Assembly (NCBI GenBank): GCA_003255065.1
Contig: QAOA01004647.1
Location: 918 to 64,917, forward strand
DNA length: 64,000 bases
Direction: 5' to 3'
Origin: Cercis canadensis
Lineage: Eukaryota; Streptophyta; Magnoliopsida; Fabales; Fabaceae
Part shown: piece after piece, positions 23,361 through 34,564 of the stretch
Layout: the number at the start of each line of letters is the position of its first letter
Position numbering within the stretch: position 1 is the first letter of the stretch
The notes under the pieces: model-generated
What the model saw: only the letters and a program-made list of their open reading frames with translations
Databases searched by the model: none
Told to the model about the DNA's origin: nothing
Made by a program: the position numbers and the translations under genes

Positions 23361-24026
23361 AAGGAGTCAATTGTTTTAAAAAAAAAATCAGAAGAAAAAG
23401 AATAATTGTGAAAAAGAGCAAATTGTGATGTGAGAAGGTTGTGAAAGAAAAGAAAAAGGAAAGATTGTGTGAAAAGAAAAAAGAATATGCTTTACATACA
23501 AGGAAGTTGGGAAAAAATTCCATGCTTGTCATTTGAATTCCTTCACAATGCTCTTTTATTCTCTTAGGGTACTTAGCTTGTTATATCCATATTTTTCCTT
23601 TCCTTTACCTTGGCCCTATTACAACCTTGAATAAGTCCTCTTGATTTATGTGTGCATGTGTTTGAGTAGTGGAGAAATAGAAGATAAGCAAGCTTATGGT
23701 AGAGCATTTCTTCATGAGTCTCATTGAGTGAAATACTTACTTTCTAAACACTTGAGAGATTGAGAGTATATCTTGTGAGGATCTATCATTCTTGACTCAT
23801 GATTTTCAATTGAAGCTATCTTGTTTGTTAGTTTGGGTTGTGAAGAAATTTTATCTCATGAATGCTTTGACTCCCTTGAATCTTTGATTGCTCTTCTTGC
23901 TTGTGAACTTGAGCATTTCATGAATATCATTGGGAAGTGAGTCTTTAGTTTTTGAGTTTGTTTGTTTGTTTTTCTTTGTTTCCTAGTTTAGAAGTTTTAA
24001 GTTTGCTCGAGACATGCAAAAGTTAA

Positions 24027-24039
24027 GTGTGGGGGAATT
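24027..24039 (+). promoter_or_regulatory. Polypurine tract of the Athila-like element
   Basis: GTGTGGGGGAATT immediately before the LTR start TGATAAGCACAC. This combination is characteristic of Athila-lineage Gypsy elements and sets the LTR boundary. Confidence 0.75.
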
Positions 24040-25452
24040 TGATAAGCACACTTTATATACAGTAATTAATCTTCATTTTTAGTCTCTTAAACCTCTTTTG
24101 GGCTGAATTGATTGGGCTTGGGTCACATTTCATTAGTTGGGTTCCAATTGGGCTTAATTGTGTTTTTCAGCATTATTGGAAATTTTACATTGTCTTTGTA
24201 TTTCGGATATAACTTGAGTTCTAGACATCTGATAGTCTTGAATCTTGCCTTGTAAGAAAGCTGAGAGAATTCTCTACAACTTTGATTTAAAACTACAAAG
24301 GTAATTGGGGTGTCCAGCAGGCCATATTTAACCTGGATGTCAGAGCAGAGATGTTGTTACTGGATCCTGATCTGTATGAAGCGATTGGGCCATAACTTGG
24401 GCAATGAGTATTGTATGGGGCCCAAACTAGTGCCATTGAATATCGGAGACATTAATTTTCAACTTTTGTGAAGACCACTTCTCTAAATTGTGGCGTTTAG
24501 ATGGCGTTATTTCTCCTTGAAGTTGGCTGATGAGTCCAGAGAGCAATTAAGAGTAAATTGGGCCTAACTTTCTCATCCTAGACCCAATTAAGGCAAAACT
24601 GGTGCCCAATTAAAGCTAAAGTCCAGAGGATTAATTCTAACCTATGGGTAATCTTAGTATATAGTTATTTTAGATAGTTTTAAGTAAGAAAAGAGGCATC
24701 TGTAAGTCATTCATTCCTATTTTGTGCAGTTTTCCTTTGCCTCTTTTCTCTCTAGAGTTTTTCTTTACCTTTTTTCTGTAATGGATCATTCCTTTATGTT
24801 CATAGAGGGCTAGTTCTTTAAATCAATCAAGGTTTTAGCTGTTCTGATTATTAATTCTGAGATTCTATTTTAATTGTTATTTATTTAGTGATGAATCAAA
24901 CTTCTTTCCTTCCTTTGCTTAATTTGGATTAGAATGTTCATATGATAATTGCTTAATTTCATATGTGAAAAGGAGATTGTAAAGATTAAACAATGTTTCA
25001 AAGGTTTTTGATGGATTGTTTAAGCTCATTTGAACTTTAGACTTTAGGTTAATCTGGATTAGTGGATGCTTAATTTGTTTAACCGTAATTAATTGAATTC
25101 TGGATGCTTATCTAGCAGAGGACCCATAGATCACTTTGAGGTTTCTTGATGTGTTCTAAGGTCGAGAATTAGGTTAATGATTGAATAAATCTTTTGTAAT
25201 CAAGGACGGATTAAAATCAGGATTAGTTAAATCCCTAGATTGGTTGCTTTCTTACTTCGGTTCATTATCTTTTAATTTTTTTCTGTTGATTAATTCTGTA
25301 AATCAACTCCTTGTTTGTTAAACTACCTAATTTGATTCCTTAATTAGAATAATCCAAGGGCTCAACTCAGTGTTACTTTATGCTGCAAGTATTTTTTCTG
25401 AATCTAATATAAATTAATTAATTTGATAGCCTCAGCAGCTTATTACCCATCA
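24040..25452 (+). repeat. Athila-like 3' LTR
   Basis: 1413 bp, starts TGATAAGCACAC and ends TTATTACCCATCA; the TGAT/ATCA ends are inverted copies. It contains the TTGGGC-rich U3 and a pyrimidine-rich leader near 24730-24790. Confidence 0.75.
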
Positions 25453-27850
25453 AAATAAAGGGTCCAGATTCCATCCTCTACTTCTTTGTAAGCACAGACT
25501 TTAGCTAGTCTTCCAGGGACTTCTTCATCTGTAGGCTCATGATTACTAGAGGGGAAGAATGTCGTAGATCAGCTAGGGCTTGACTCTTGAGCGTTATGGG
25601 TTGCATAGGGGTGATATCGAATTCCCCCATGATCAATGACTATTTGTTTAATCGTCCAAAAAGGACAGGGTGCTTGAGCAAGAACTTGAGCAGATATGAC
25701 CTAGTCTTCAGATGTACTATATGTTCAATGAAGTAGTGCATAAACTTTTGGGTTGCATACACCAGAGCTAAACAATGTTTTTCTTGGCGAGTATATATGA
25801 TTTTTGGGCCTTTAATAAGACAACTGAGATAATAGATAGCTTGTTCTGCCCCAGTAGTTTCTTGTCCTAATAGTCCAGCTATTGAAACATCTATGGATAT
25901 TAATTATAGGACCAATGTCTCTCCTTTGGTAGGTGACAACACGGTCTGAGATGAGGTCAAGACGATCTTAATTTTATTGAATTCATCTTCCTGCTCCTCT
26001 CCCCACTTAAAAGGGATTTTTTATTTGGTTAATTTCTTTATAGGGTGCAATAGCTCTGCTAGAGTGGGTACAAATCTTTGGATGTACCCCAACTTCCCCA
26101 TGAGGCTCTTCACTTCTTTGGGGGCTAATGGAAGCCTTCATATCTTGTATGGCCTTTATCTTGCTTTAGCTATACTTTCTCCTTTGTACACTTTGAAACC
26201 TAGAAATTTGTCACTAGATACTCCAAAAGCACACTTGAGGGGATTTATGCACAGCTGGTATTTCCTACATCTCTCAAAGACACGCCACAAGTGCCCCAGA
26301 TGTTCTTTTCTTTTGGACTTGACCACAAGGTCGTCAACATAGTCTTCCACAAACTCGTGGAGCATATCATGAAAAATTATTGTCATAGCTCGCTGGTATG
26401 TTGCTCCAGCATTCTTTAGTCCAAATGGCATGACTGTGTAATGAAAATTACCAAAAGGAGTTCTACATGATGTCTTTTCCGCATCTCCCTTAGCCATTTT
26501 GATTTAGTTGTAGCCACTAAAGCCATCCATGAAGGAAAATTGTTTATGAGATGTTGTAGCATCTACCAAAGCACCTATGTTTGGTAGGGGGAAGTCATAT
26601 TTTGGGAAAACTCGATTTAGATCTTTGAAATCTATTCAGTATCTAATATGGCCATTCTTTTTCTTTACTGGCACTATGTTGGCTAGCCATGTTGGGTATT
26701 GTACTGCTTTGATGAAGTTGCCCTTTAGAGCTTGGTCGCTTCTCCCTTAATCTGTAGCTCTACCTCAGGGTTGAACTTTCGCAGGGGCTGCTTTGCTGGT
26801 ATGGCTCCTGGATTAATAGCTAGATTGTGGCTTATGAACCCTAGGTCTAGCCTTGGTATTTTCTCATATTCCCATGAAAGACATCTTTAAACTCCCTTAG
26901 CAGATCTAACAGAGCTTGCTTTTCCTCTGCAATTGGAGTGCTATTTAAAAAAATAGGTCTGGATTTTCCTTGTCCTGGCTCTAAAAAGACTTGTTCTAGA
27001 TCGTCCTCTTGCTATTTGGGAACATCTTGCAGTACTGGAGGGGCTTCATGCACTTTTGCTAGCTGCATTTCTTCTAAAGTCATGATAGCTTATCTGAATG
27101 GGGGTCTAATGGGTGAATCTAGGAACACTACCACTGAACCCAAGAATCCCTATAGGATCATCCAAGGCATTTTTCCATTGGGGAGACAGATTTGCTCTAT
27201 AATTCTCTTGCCTCGAGGAGCAACTGGAGTAGGTTCCTCGCTCGCATCACGTTCCTTGCGATTTCCCTTGGCACTATTGGCATCTCGAGGCATCTTATCT
27301 TCAACTTTTGCAGTCGGAGCCAAAGGCACTGCAGCCGCTAGGGCCTCAATAGACATAGATTCTTGTTTTTCTTTGTCTTTCCTCTTTGGCTCTTTAGTGT
27401 CTTGCAGACCTATACGCATTCCTATGACTGGCTGCACTTTATTCATCCTTAGCTTGGCTAGCTCATTGAAATATATAGCCTCTATCATGTGAGCTTTTGT
27501 GTCATCAAATGGTGTTTTAGTAGCTTGTATCTCAACATCTCTTTCATTGAAATTGGACTTAACACACTGATGCAGGGTTGAAGGCACACACCTGTGCAAG
27601 TGAAACCAGGGACATCCCAACAAGATATGATAATTGGGATTCCTTTCCACTACCTGAAATTTGTTGGCTGTCTTGATAGGGCCAACACTCAGATTTACCA
27701 TAATACTTCCCAGAGCTTTCACATGGGTGCCTTTGAAGGTGTTCAGGAAGGTGCTTGTAGGATGTAACCTCTATTTGGGAGGCCCAGCACCACAAAAACT
27801 GAGTAAGGAATGACATTTACTCTAGATCCATTATCAACAAGGGCTCACCT
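25453..27850 (-). pseudogene. Tat-like Gypsy protease-RT-RNase H (broken)
   Basis: Protease: 'ALVDNGSRVNVIP' near 27815-27850, with the DNG replacing the usual DSG as in many Tat elements, then 'HILLGCPWFHLHRCVPSTLHQ' near 27600. RT: 'KNGHIRY' and 'DFKDLNR' near 26600-26680, then 26156-26497 with 'VMPFGLKNAGATYQRAM' and active site 'EDYVDDLVVKSKRKEHL', intact. The connection and RNase H follow leftward ('QEKHCLALVYATQKFMHYF' near 25730). Stops and frameshifts occur between and within the domains. Confidence 0.8.
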
Positions 27851-28464
27851 CACCTTGTGTCCTTCAATGAAAGCTTCTACATACAATGGTCTATTGTGGT
27901 TGGGGTCTTCCCATGCACGATCTATCTCTTTGAAGACTATGGCTAACACATGGGCTTTAGCTAGCTTGTTAAATAGGGTGTTGATGGCGCAACAGTATGC
28001 TCTCCTACTCTTCACAATCTGAGTTGTAGCCACAACTGCTTCCTCTATTCCCTACTCATCTAGACCCATGCCAAAGAATAAGGTTTTGAAATTCTTGGCT
28101 TTAGCTAATCCTCTACCCATGATAGCAGTTTGGGATAGCTCTAACTGGTCATCAAAGTCGGCACTTGGGTCTACTTCATTTATAATGGGTTCATCATGGA
28201 CATTGTTAGGGAAAATGATCTCCCCATTTTGGAGCTTCTTCTAAAACAACTCCCTCAGATGAAAACATTCTTTAGTGGTTTGGTTCTTTGAAAGATGGAG
28301 CCTGCAATACTTAAGGTTTCTCATGTCAACTATAGAGAAGTTTTCTCTTCTTTTTCTCTGCTGCACTATTCCTTCTCTTAACCATGCATCCAGTAGATAG
28401 TTGATCTTGTCCATAGAGGAGGGAAAATAAGGAGGTTCTCCATCTCTCCAACCCCTTGGGATGG

Positions 28465-29660
28465 CTAGTCTCTTATCATAGTTGGCCAGTGAGGGGGCTG
28501 AGTTGTACCCTCTATCTTGGCTTGCTCGTCTATAGCATTAACGTCAAAGAAAGCGTCATCTTTGGAATGCCTCTTTGTTGGTATTCTCATGGCCTCGGCT
28601 ACATTAGCAGCTCTAGCTAACAACTCAAAGAAGGTTTTGATCCCAGTCAGGTATAGCTGAGAATCATCCTCTATGCTTTTCACACAACCATAGACTAGGT
28701 CTGCTTCGGGCAGGGTTTCTTTACACAGCAAGGCTTTGTCTATGTAGCGTCTGATTAAGGCTAAAAGACCTTCACTACCTCTTTGCTTAACCCAACCTAG
28801 GTCCATGATGTGAACCACCCTCTCTTCCTCCAGGAACTTATTACAGAACTCAGTCACCATTTGGCTCTAGTTGTGTATGGAATTTGGCTTTAGCTTAGAA
28901 TACCAAGTGAACGGCTTCCCCACCAGAGATTTTGAGAACTCCCCAAGACAGAGTTCCTGGTAATTTATGCGGGTACCATGTCATCTAGAAAGATCAAGAC
29001 ATGTTCCCTGGCGCTGCTACTCCCATGATACTTCCAAAGCACAGGGGGTTTGGTACTATGGCTGGTACGGTTTCGTGGCTATCTCTAAAGAGAATGTAGG
29101 TTGAAAGTCCATTATAGTTGTACAATCATCCTTCCTAGCAGCCATAAGATGCTTGAGCTCACTCTTGGTTACTAGAGGATCTTCTAGGTCTATAGGCCCA
29201 CTTAGCGTCGTAGAAGGAGTTCTAAGGCCTTCCTCTAGATCAATAATTCTTGTTCTAGAGTTCTTCCCTTGCTCCACCCTTCTTCTTGCATCCTTACCTT
29301 CCTTTTTCCCTCCTCAAGGTTGCTAATGGAACTCAACCATTCCTTTATTTTGGTGACAGTTTCCAGTAAAGCGTTGAGCACAGGAGCAAGGTCATGATCT
29401 TTTGGCTTGCAAAGGGTGCGCTGAGCGCCTGTACCGCTGTGTAGGGCTTCCCAAGGCCCTTCAAGGTGTCTTTCTGTGACTTCCCTTAGGGTGTTTTCTC
29501 CAGTAGCAGTGGTTTACTCAAAGTTCTGCTCATCATTTTGCTAAGGAAGAACCATGACTCTTTTCTTCCCAGTTTGACTTCCCTTGTGGCTAGTGTTACC
29601 AGCTTCTGCTAGTTGGTTCCTCATCTAGACCTTTAGGATTGAAGGAGAGGCATCTTTGCA
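28465..29660 (-). pseudogene. Tat-like Gypsy gag (broken)
   Basis: The clearest open part, 28465-28860, reads 'MVTEFCNKFLEEERVVHIMD' and 'RYIDKALLCKETLPEADLVY', matching the retrotrans_gag C-terminal half of Tat elements. The upstream part (29056-29277 and flanks) is charged and low in similarity. Stops separate them. It lies just inside the primer-binding site, as expected for gag. Confidence 0.65.
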
Positions 29661-29682
29661 TGCTCATTAGGATTGTATACAC

Positions 29683-29702
29683 CTCCCCAGTGGAGTCGCC
29701 TT
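29683..29702 (-). promoter_or_regulatory. Primer-binding site of the Tat-like Gypsy element
   Basis: Minus strand reads GGCGACTCCACTGGGGAGGT. This resembles the TGGCGACTCCGCTGGGGA site used by Tat/Ogre-type elements. Confidence 0.75.
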
Positions 29703-29704
29703 AA

Positions 29705-32094
29705 TGTTTTGTTAGTTTTTGTTGTTTGTTAGTAAATACACAATGGAGATGCAATACAATTTTTGTGGAACTAGCACTGGTAGGCTTGGTGCATGAACAG
29801 CTGAGGCACCTTTGGAAACCGAACAGAACAGCAAGAAGGTGTTGGGCTTAAAGCCAAGGGAGTCGAGTCATAAGGCCTAGAAGCTCCAATTGTGGCTAAT
29901 TCTGAACCAGCAAGGGAAGCCTGGTTACTCTCTGCTCTAGTTGATGGACAGTGACAGAGGAACTTAATATTTCTTAGGAGATGACCTAGCGGTAGTTGAA
30001 GGCATATTAATGGAGCTTTTGGTCTAGAGTTGGTTAGGGAGAATCTCAGAGAAGGTAGAGTTATGATGTGAGTCCTTATAGGGTAACCCAAGATGGAGAT
30101 TCCAATGCCCGTTGAATTGTCTAAATCGAGTTCGGAACGAAAATGAGGACCTCGACCCTTCGCTTACCAAAGGGGGAACCAAAGGTACCTGGGGGAATGG
30201 TATGAATGCTACACTCAAGAAACATAGAAGGTGAGCAATAAGTTCTATGATTGAACACGACAAGAACCTTGGGTTCTTGATAAATTTCGATCTCCACAAG
30301 AACCTAGGGTTCTTGATAAGATCTAAAAGTTCTTTCAAAGAACCATGAAGGAGAAAAATCTCCACTTTACTCAATAATCAATCTTGACCTTTCACAAGGG
30401 GGAAAGACTCCCTTTAAAGCTAAACAAGCACATTAACCTTAAATGGGTAAAAGGCCTAACCTAAGCCCAAACCCACTTTCCTAAATACAAACCCATACCA
30501 AATAAGGAAAATATCATAAGGTTTGATTTGAGATAAAATGGGCCCCAAAAATAATAAAATTCGGAGCCCAAAAGAGTGAAATAAACAAAATGCATGCAGA
30601 GGCCAAAAGGCTCTAGGCACTGGCAGGATAAAGGTTAAAAACCTGGGCACTAGGGTGGTGGCCAAAAACTCCAAATTACCGGTTGGTTGTTTTGAAGCCC
30701 GAATCATGCACATGGTCTTTTCTTGTGGATTCTTTGCATTAAGACTTGATTCTTGGGTCCAAACCTCAGCTATGAGACCTTCCAAACTCTCTCAAATCTT
30801 CTTGGCTTGAGCTCGGGAGACAAGACCTCCATGAATGTGTAAAGGATCACTTGGAGCACTTGGAGTCTTGTTGTCTAGATTCTCATCAAGTTTCTTTAAT
30901 GAAGAGGAATGTAGGATTTAAGGTAGGTGGATGCTCTAGAGGGCATGTCTTGATGAACATTCCATGAAGATGTTCTTCTGGTAGTTGGTGTGTGAGGAGT
31001 AATGATTTTTGGAAGTTCTAAGTGCTAGTGAGTAATAGTTGAACTCCTTTATCTCTATATTCAATGAGTGACATTCATAGTTGGAGGAGGTGATGATTTG
31101 ATGAAGATGATCAGAAATATGGACATTGGAGATCTGGCTAAAGGATAGGTGAGAGCATTTAATGCTAGACGTGTAGCTGGGGCAAAGGTCATCAGCCTTA
31201 TACTTAGGGGATTTAATGCTAAGCAAATGGAAGCAAAATAGGGGTTCATGTTTTCTATTTAAGGGTGATGGTGCTTGGCCCTAGGCATTTAATACAAAGC
31301 TGATGGGTTTATTTTGGGTGGTATGGCAGTTACGTGGGTGGCTTGCTTAGCCCACTTCTATATTTGTTGATACTTTAGGAAGGAATATGGGTTCAGCTTC
31401 CTAGGATGCAGGTTAAGGTTATGTTTAAAATAAGAGAATAAGACAAAAGGTAATAACAAAGAAGGGATAGTGTCCTGTCACATCAGCTGAAAGAGGAGTT
31501 TAGACTTTCTCTTACCTGTGGGTCTCACACCTCTTATAAGATTTTCCCAAAGGGGTCTTTGGAGAGGTCCTTCAAAACCTCTTCTAATGTGGACTTTCCC
31601 TCAGCCCAAATCCAACCAAGCCACTAGACCAAAGACAATTCCCACTATAGTAGCTATGGCTTCTTGAGGAGCCGTGACTTCTTTAGGAGCCTTATTTGTG
31701 AGGTCTCTTGCCTCGGGGGGCAACCAAGAGTTATCCAAGTCTTAGCTACCAGCTTGAGCTACCTCCAGGGAGTGAAAACTACAACTGGAGGAGAATGTCA
31801 TGGGCCCTTTTACCGGGGGGATGCTCTTAGGGGCATTCTAAGTGCTCCAGGCATATTAGCTCTGAGAGTACCTCTTGGAGACAGTCTTAGGAGTCTTCTA
31901 GCAAAGGTAGCTTCCCTTGTTTGAACTGTAGCTGTGCTATTCTTGGCTTCAGCTGGGCCAACTCTTATTTGTTTGTCCAAGCAAGTCTTTTGCCCTTTTT
32001 GGTCATATGGGCTTTATTGGGCCACTGGTTATCTCATAATAGGCCTTACTCAAAAGCCCATATTTATACTATTTAATGTCACAACTGTGTCACA
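29705..32094 (-). repeat. 5' LTR of the Tat-like Gypsy element (outer end approximate)
   Basis: The inner end is set by the primer-binding site (..AACAAAACA). The outer end is placed at about 32094, where the minus strand reads TGTGACACAGTTGTGACATT, but no second LTR is available to confirm it. Small ORFs inside have no recognisable homology. Length of about 2.4 kb is within the range for long-LTR Gypsy elements. Confidence 0.5.
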
Positions 32095-33193
32095 TTAGTA
32101 TCAAATGGTCTTTGGCCAAGTTGTATTTAAATCTTCTTCAAGGCTTGAAGGTTTCATGTTCAGACATAAAATTGTAGCCAAATTATCAAAAAAATAAAAT
32201 AAAATATTACACTAGTGCAGTTGATATAATGAGTCTCTCTATTATTCATATTCTCTCACCTTAACTAATATAATATAGCATGACATCAGATAACATGTAA
32301 AGGGCATTTCTTAGTAAGTTAGTGTGGCACAATGTGATATTAGGTTGTGTGAGAATAAGATTACTACTTCTAAAACACAATGCATTGACATTTTTTGTAG
32401 TATAGAGGCTAATTAGAACAAGCTATTTATTAAACTCTAGCTAGTGCCTTGTTTGTGATATAAAATAATAATTAATAAGAAAGGAAGATACTTTATTTTC
32501 AACTGAAAAATTCCAAAATTTTGTTGAACAATAGTCCCTTCTTTTTAGTTGAAACAAAAGGAATGTTAGTTGTATATGGATCCCACAAAAATATATATTT
32601 TGTTAAGGCAGGTTAGTAAATGCAATTTACAACCAACATTTTTACATGCTTTGATTTGTAACTTGAAAAATAAATAAGTGGTTCATGATGAATAGAGAAA
32701 CTAACAACTTCTCCTTGTAGTCTTCACCAAACTATGAACATTAAAACCAAAAAAAAAAAAAAAAATTGTTTGCAGAATTGCACATACACAGTCCCAATCC
32801 CACCAAATTAAATATGATATGGTTCCACTAGTTTTCTTTTTCTTTGTTTTGTAAAGTTATATACATTTTATCTTTAAAATCAGATTGGGTTCTCATGAGC
32901 CCAGAATGTATATCATTCTAAAAATATATATATATGAAAAACTCGATCCATAATGATAGTGACACATTTTGATATAGATATAAGGTGTATTTTATTCTTA
33001 AATGTCAAATTTCAATGTAGATTTACTCTAACATATTTTACTTATGTCTAGTGTGCACCAAAAAAAAAGAAAAGAATAAAACTCTGGCATATAAATAGAA
33101 ACTTTTGGCCCAGGAACAATTTGATTTGCCATTAGTTATAGATTTATTTAATTTTATTATTAACTGCAACCACTATTATCACTGACAAGTAAT
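32095..33193. other. No recognisable feature
   Basis: AT-rich non-coding DNA with a short TATATATA run near 32925. It probably includes intron sequence of the CER1-like pseudogene, which resumes after the MULE, but no upstream CER1 exon was found. Confidence 0.4.
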
Positions 33194-33202
33194 TTTAAAA
33201 AA

Positions 33203-34526
33203 GAGTAAAACCTTTTTTTAGACCTTGAAAAATGCATCCACTAACAAATTCGTCCTCCAAAAATTTTTGGTGATAAATTAGTCCTTGAATTATTACTCTG
33301 GCTGAAAAATTAGTCCTCCATTAGGGTTTGTTAGTCATATTTAACGAACTTTTCACATGGCACTTAACGTGGCCATTAGTTGCTGAAGTGGCATGCTGAC
33401 ATAGCAGATAGACCATGTGCTTGTGTGGTATAAGCAAAATGGCGTCGTTTTAGTAAGGATTTCATTTGACAATTACACAAACTCTAGAGCTTTTCTTCTT
33501 CGCACTCTTCTCCCTTGCTACTATATTATTTTTTGCTGGGTTTTGAGGCCACACAGTTTTAGCTCTTGAACCAGCAATACAACTCACTTTACCAGAACCC
33601 TTAGATGCGAAGAGAGGTCGAATTCTGAGAAAAACTTTGATGTTCTTTGATTCTCCGATAGGTTTTGAAGAGGGTTCTAATGGAGGATTCTCTAGTCCTG
33701 CAGACAAAATCTCCTTAAGTGGAAATACAGAAATTTTCGGCAAATCTGGGTATGATGAGTACTTTGTTGGAGCAGTTGCAGGTGTAGCTCAAGCTTTCCG
33801 GTGACGATTTTGACGAATTGTGACCGTGTTAGGATAGTGGAGTGGACTGTTCATGTCCATGGTTTCTCCCACTTTTTTCCCTCGGACTACTTGAAATGGC
33901 GGAAAGAAAACAACAGCAGATTTAAAATACAAAGAAAGTTGTGAGAAATCAAAATTGATGGGCTTCAACACTATTCAAAACTATATAGGTTTGCCCAAAC
34001 CCCAATGTTCCAATAGGTCCATCCTTCAGCACTAGGTATGCTGATTTCGCACAGCAAATGGTCTTAAGGTTTGAAATGGAGAGTTGCAGAAGATCTCCCC
34101 CCCCCCTGTTCGCAATAAAATCCTCTCCTTTGCACTTTTGTCACTACGACGCCGTATTGGCTTCTATCTCACACCAAAACCCAGCAAAAAAGAATACAGT
34201 AGCAGGGGAGAAGAGTGCGAAGAAGAAAAGCTCTAGAGTTTGTGTAATTGTCAAATGAAATCCTTAGTAAAACGACGCCGTTTTACTTATGCCACACAAG
34301 CACATGGTTCATCTGCCATGTCAGCATGTCACTTTAGCAACTAACAGTCACATCAACACGTTAAGTGTCATGTGGGAAAGTCTGTTAAATATGACTAACA
34401 AACCTTAACAGAGGACTAATTTGTCAGTCGAAACAATAATTCAAGGACCAATTTGTTACCGAAAATTTTTGGAGGATGAATTTGTCAGTGGATGCATTTT
34501 TCAGGGACTAAAAAGAGGTTTTACTC
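33203..34526. mobile_element. Pack-MULE-like element with long TIRs carrying a kinesin fragment
   Basis: 1324 bp with terminal inverted repeats of roughly 280-300 bp, starting GAGTAAAACC and ending GGTTTTACTC. A perfect 9-bp target duplication TTTAAAAAA lies at 33194-33202 and 34527-34535. Long TIRs and a 9-bp TSD are hallmarks of Mutator-like elements. The interior holds a fragment of a host kinesin gene and no transposase, so it is non-autonomous. Part of the kinesin exon lies inside the TIR and is therefore present in both arms. Confidence 0.88.
33462..33860 (-). pseudogene. Captured KIN-6-like kinesin N-terminus
   Basis: From the ATG at 33860 the frame reads 'MDMNSPLHYPNTVTIRQNRH', meets a stop (TGA) after RKA, and continues '..PKISVFPLKEILSAG' and 'ESKNIKVFLRIRPLFASKGS'. 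The 'IKVFLRIRPL' string is the first beta strand of the kinesin motor domain. The 'TVTIRQN' leader and 'FPLKEIL' segment recall plant KIN-6 proteins. The exon ends '..SSRVCVIVK' and no P-loop (GxxxxGKT) follows. It is a capture of the first exon with its start region, not a functional motor. Confidence 0.7.
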
Positions 34527-34564
34527 TTTAAAAAATGAACTAACAACTACAACATTTTAATGTT

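Larger units (their letters stand above)
23400..25452 (+). mobile_element. Athila-like Gypsy element, 3' end (UTR, PPT, LTR)
   Basis: A long non-coding 3' region ('ACCTTGGCCCTATTACAACC' near 23605 is typical of Athila 3' UTRs) leads to the polypurine tract TTAAGTGTGGGGGAATT and an LTR at 24040. The LTR abuts coding sequence of a minus-strand Tat-like Gypsy element at 25453. Only one LTR is visible and the 5' half is absent or unrecognised. Confidence 0.7.
25453..32094 (-). mobile_element. Tat-like Gypsy element (minus), 3'-truncated
   Basis: Reading leftward: long 5' LTR, primer-binding site at 29683-29702, gag, aspartic protease, RT and RNase H. It ends at 25453 against the Athila-like LTR, at the point where a second RNase H-like segment ('EDGIWTLYF') starts. 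The integrase and 3' LTR are therefore missing, either because the Athila element inserted here or because of a deletion. The PBS type, 'VDDLVVKSK' RT and 'ALVDNGS' protease all point to the Tat lineage. Confidence 0.8.

Noticed and set aside
29705-31924. Several ORFs of 60-116 residues
   Set aside because: They lie in the long LTR of the Tat-like Gypsy element, on mixed strands, without domain similarity.
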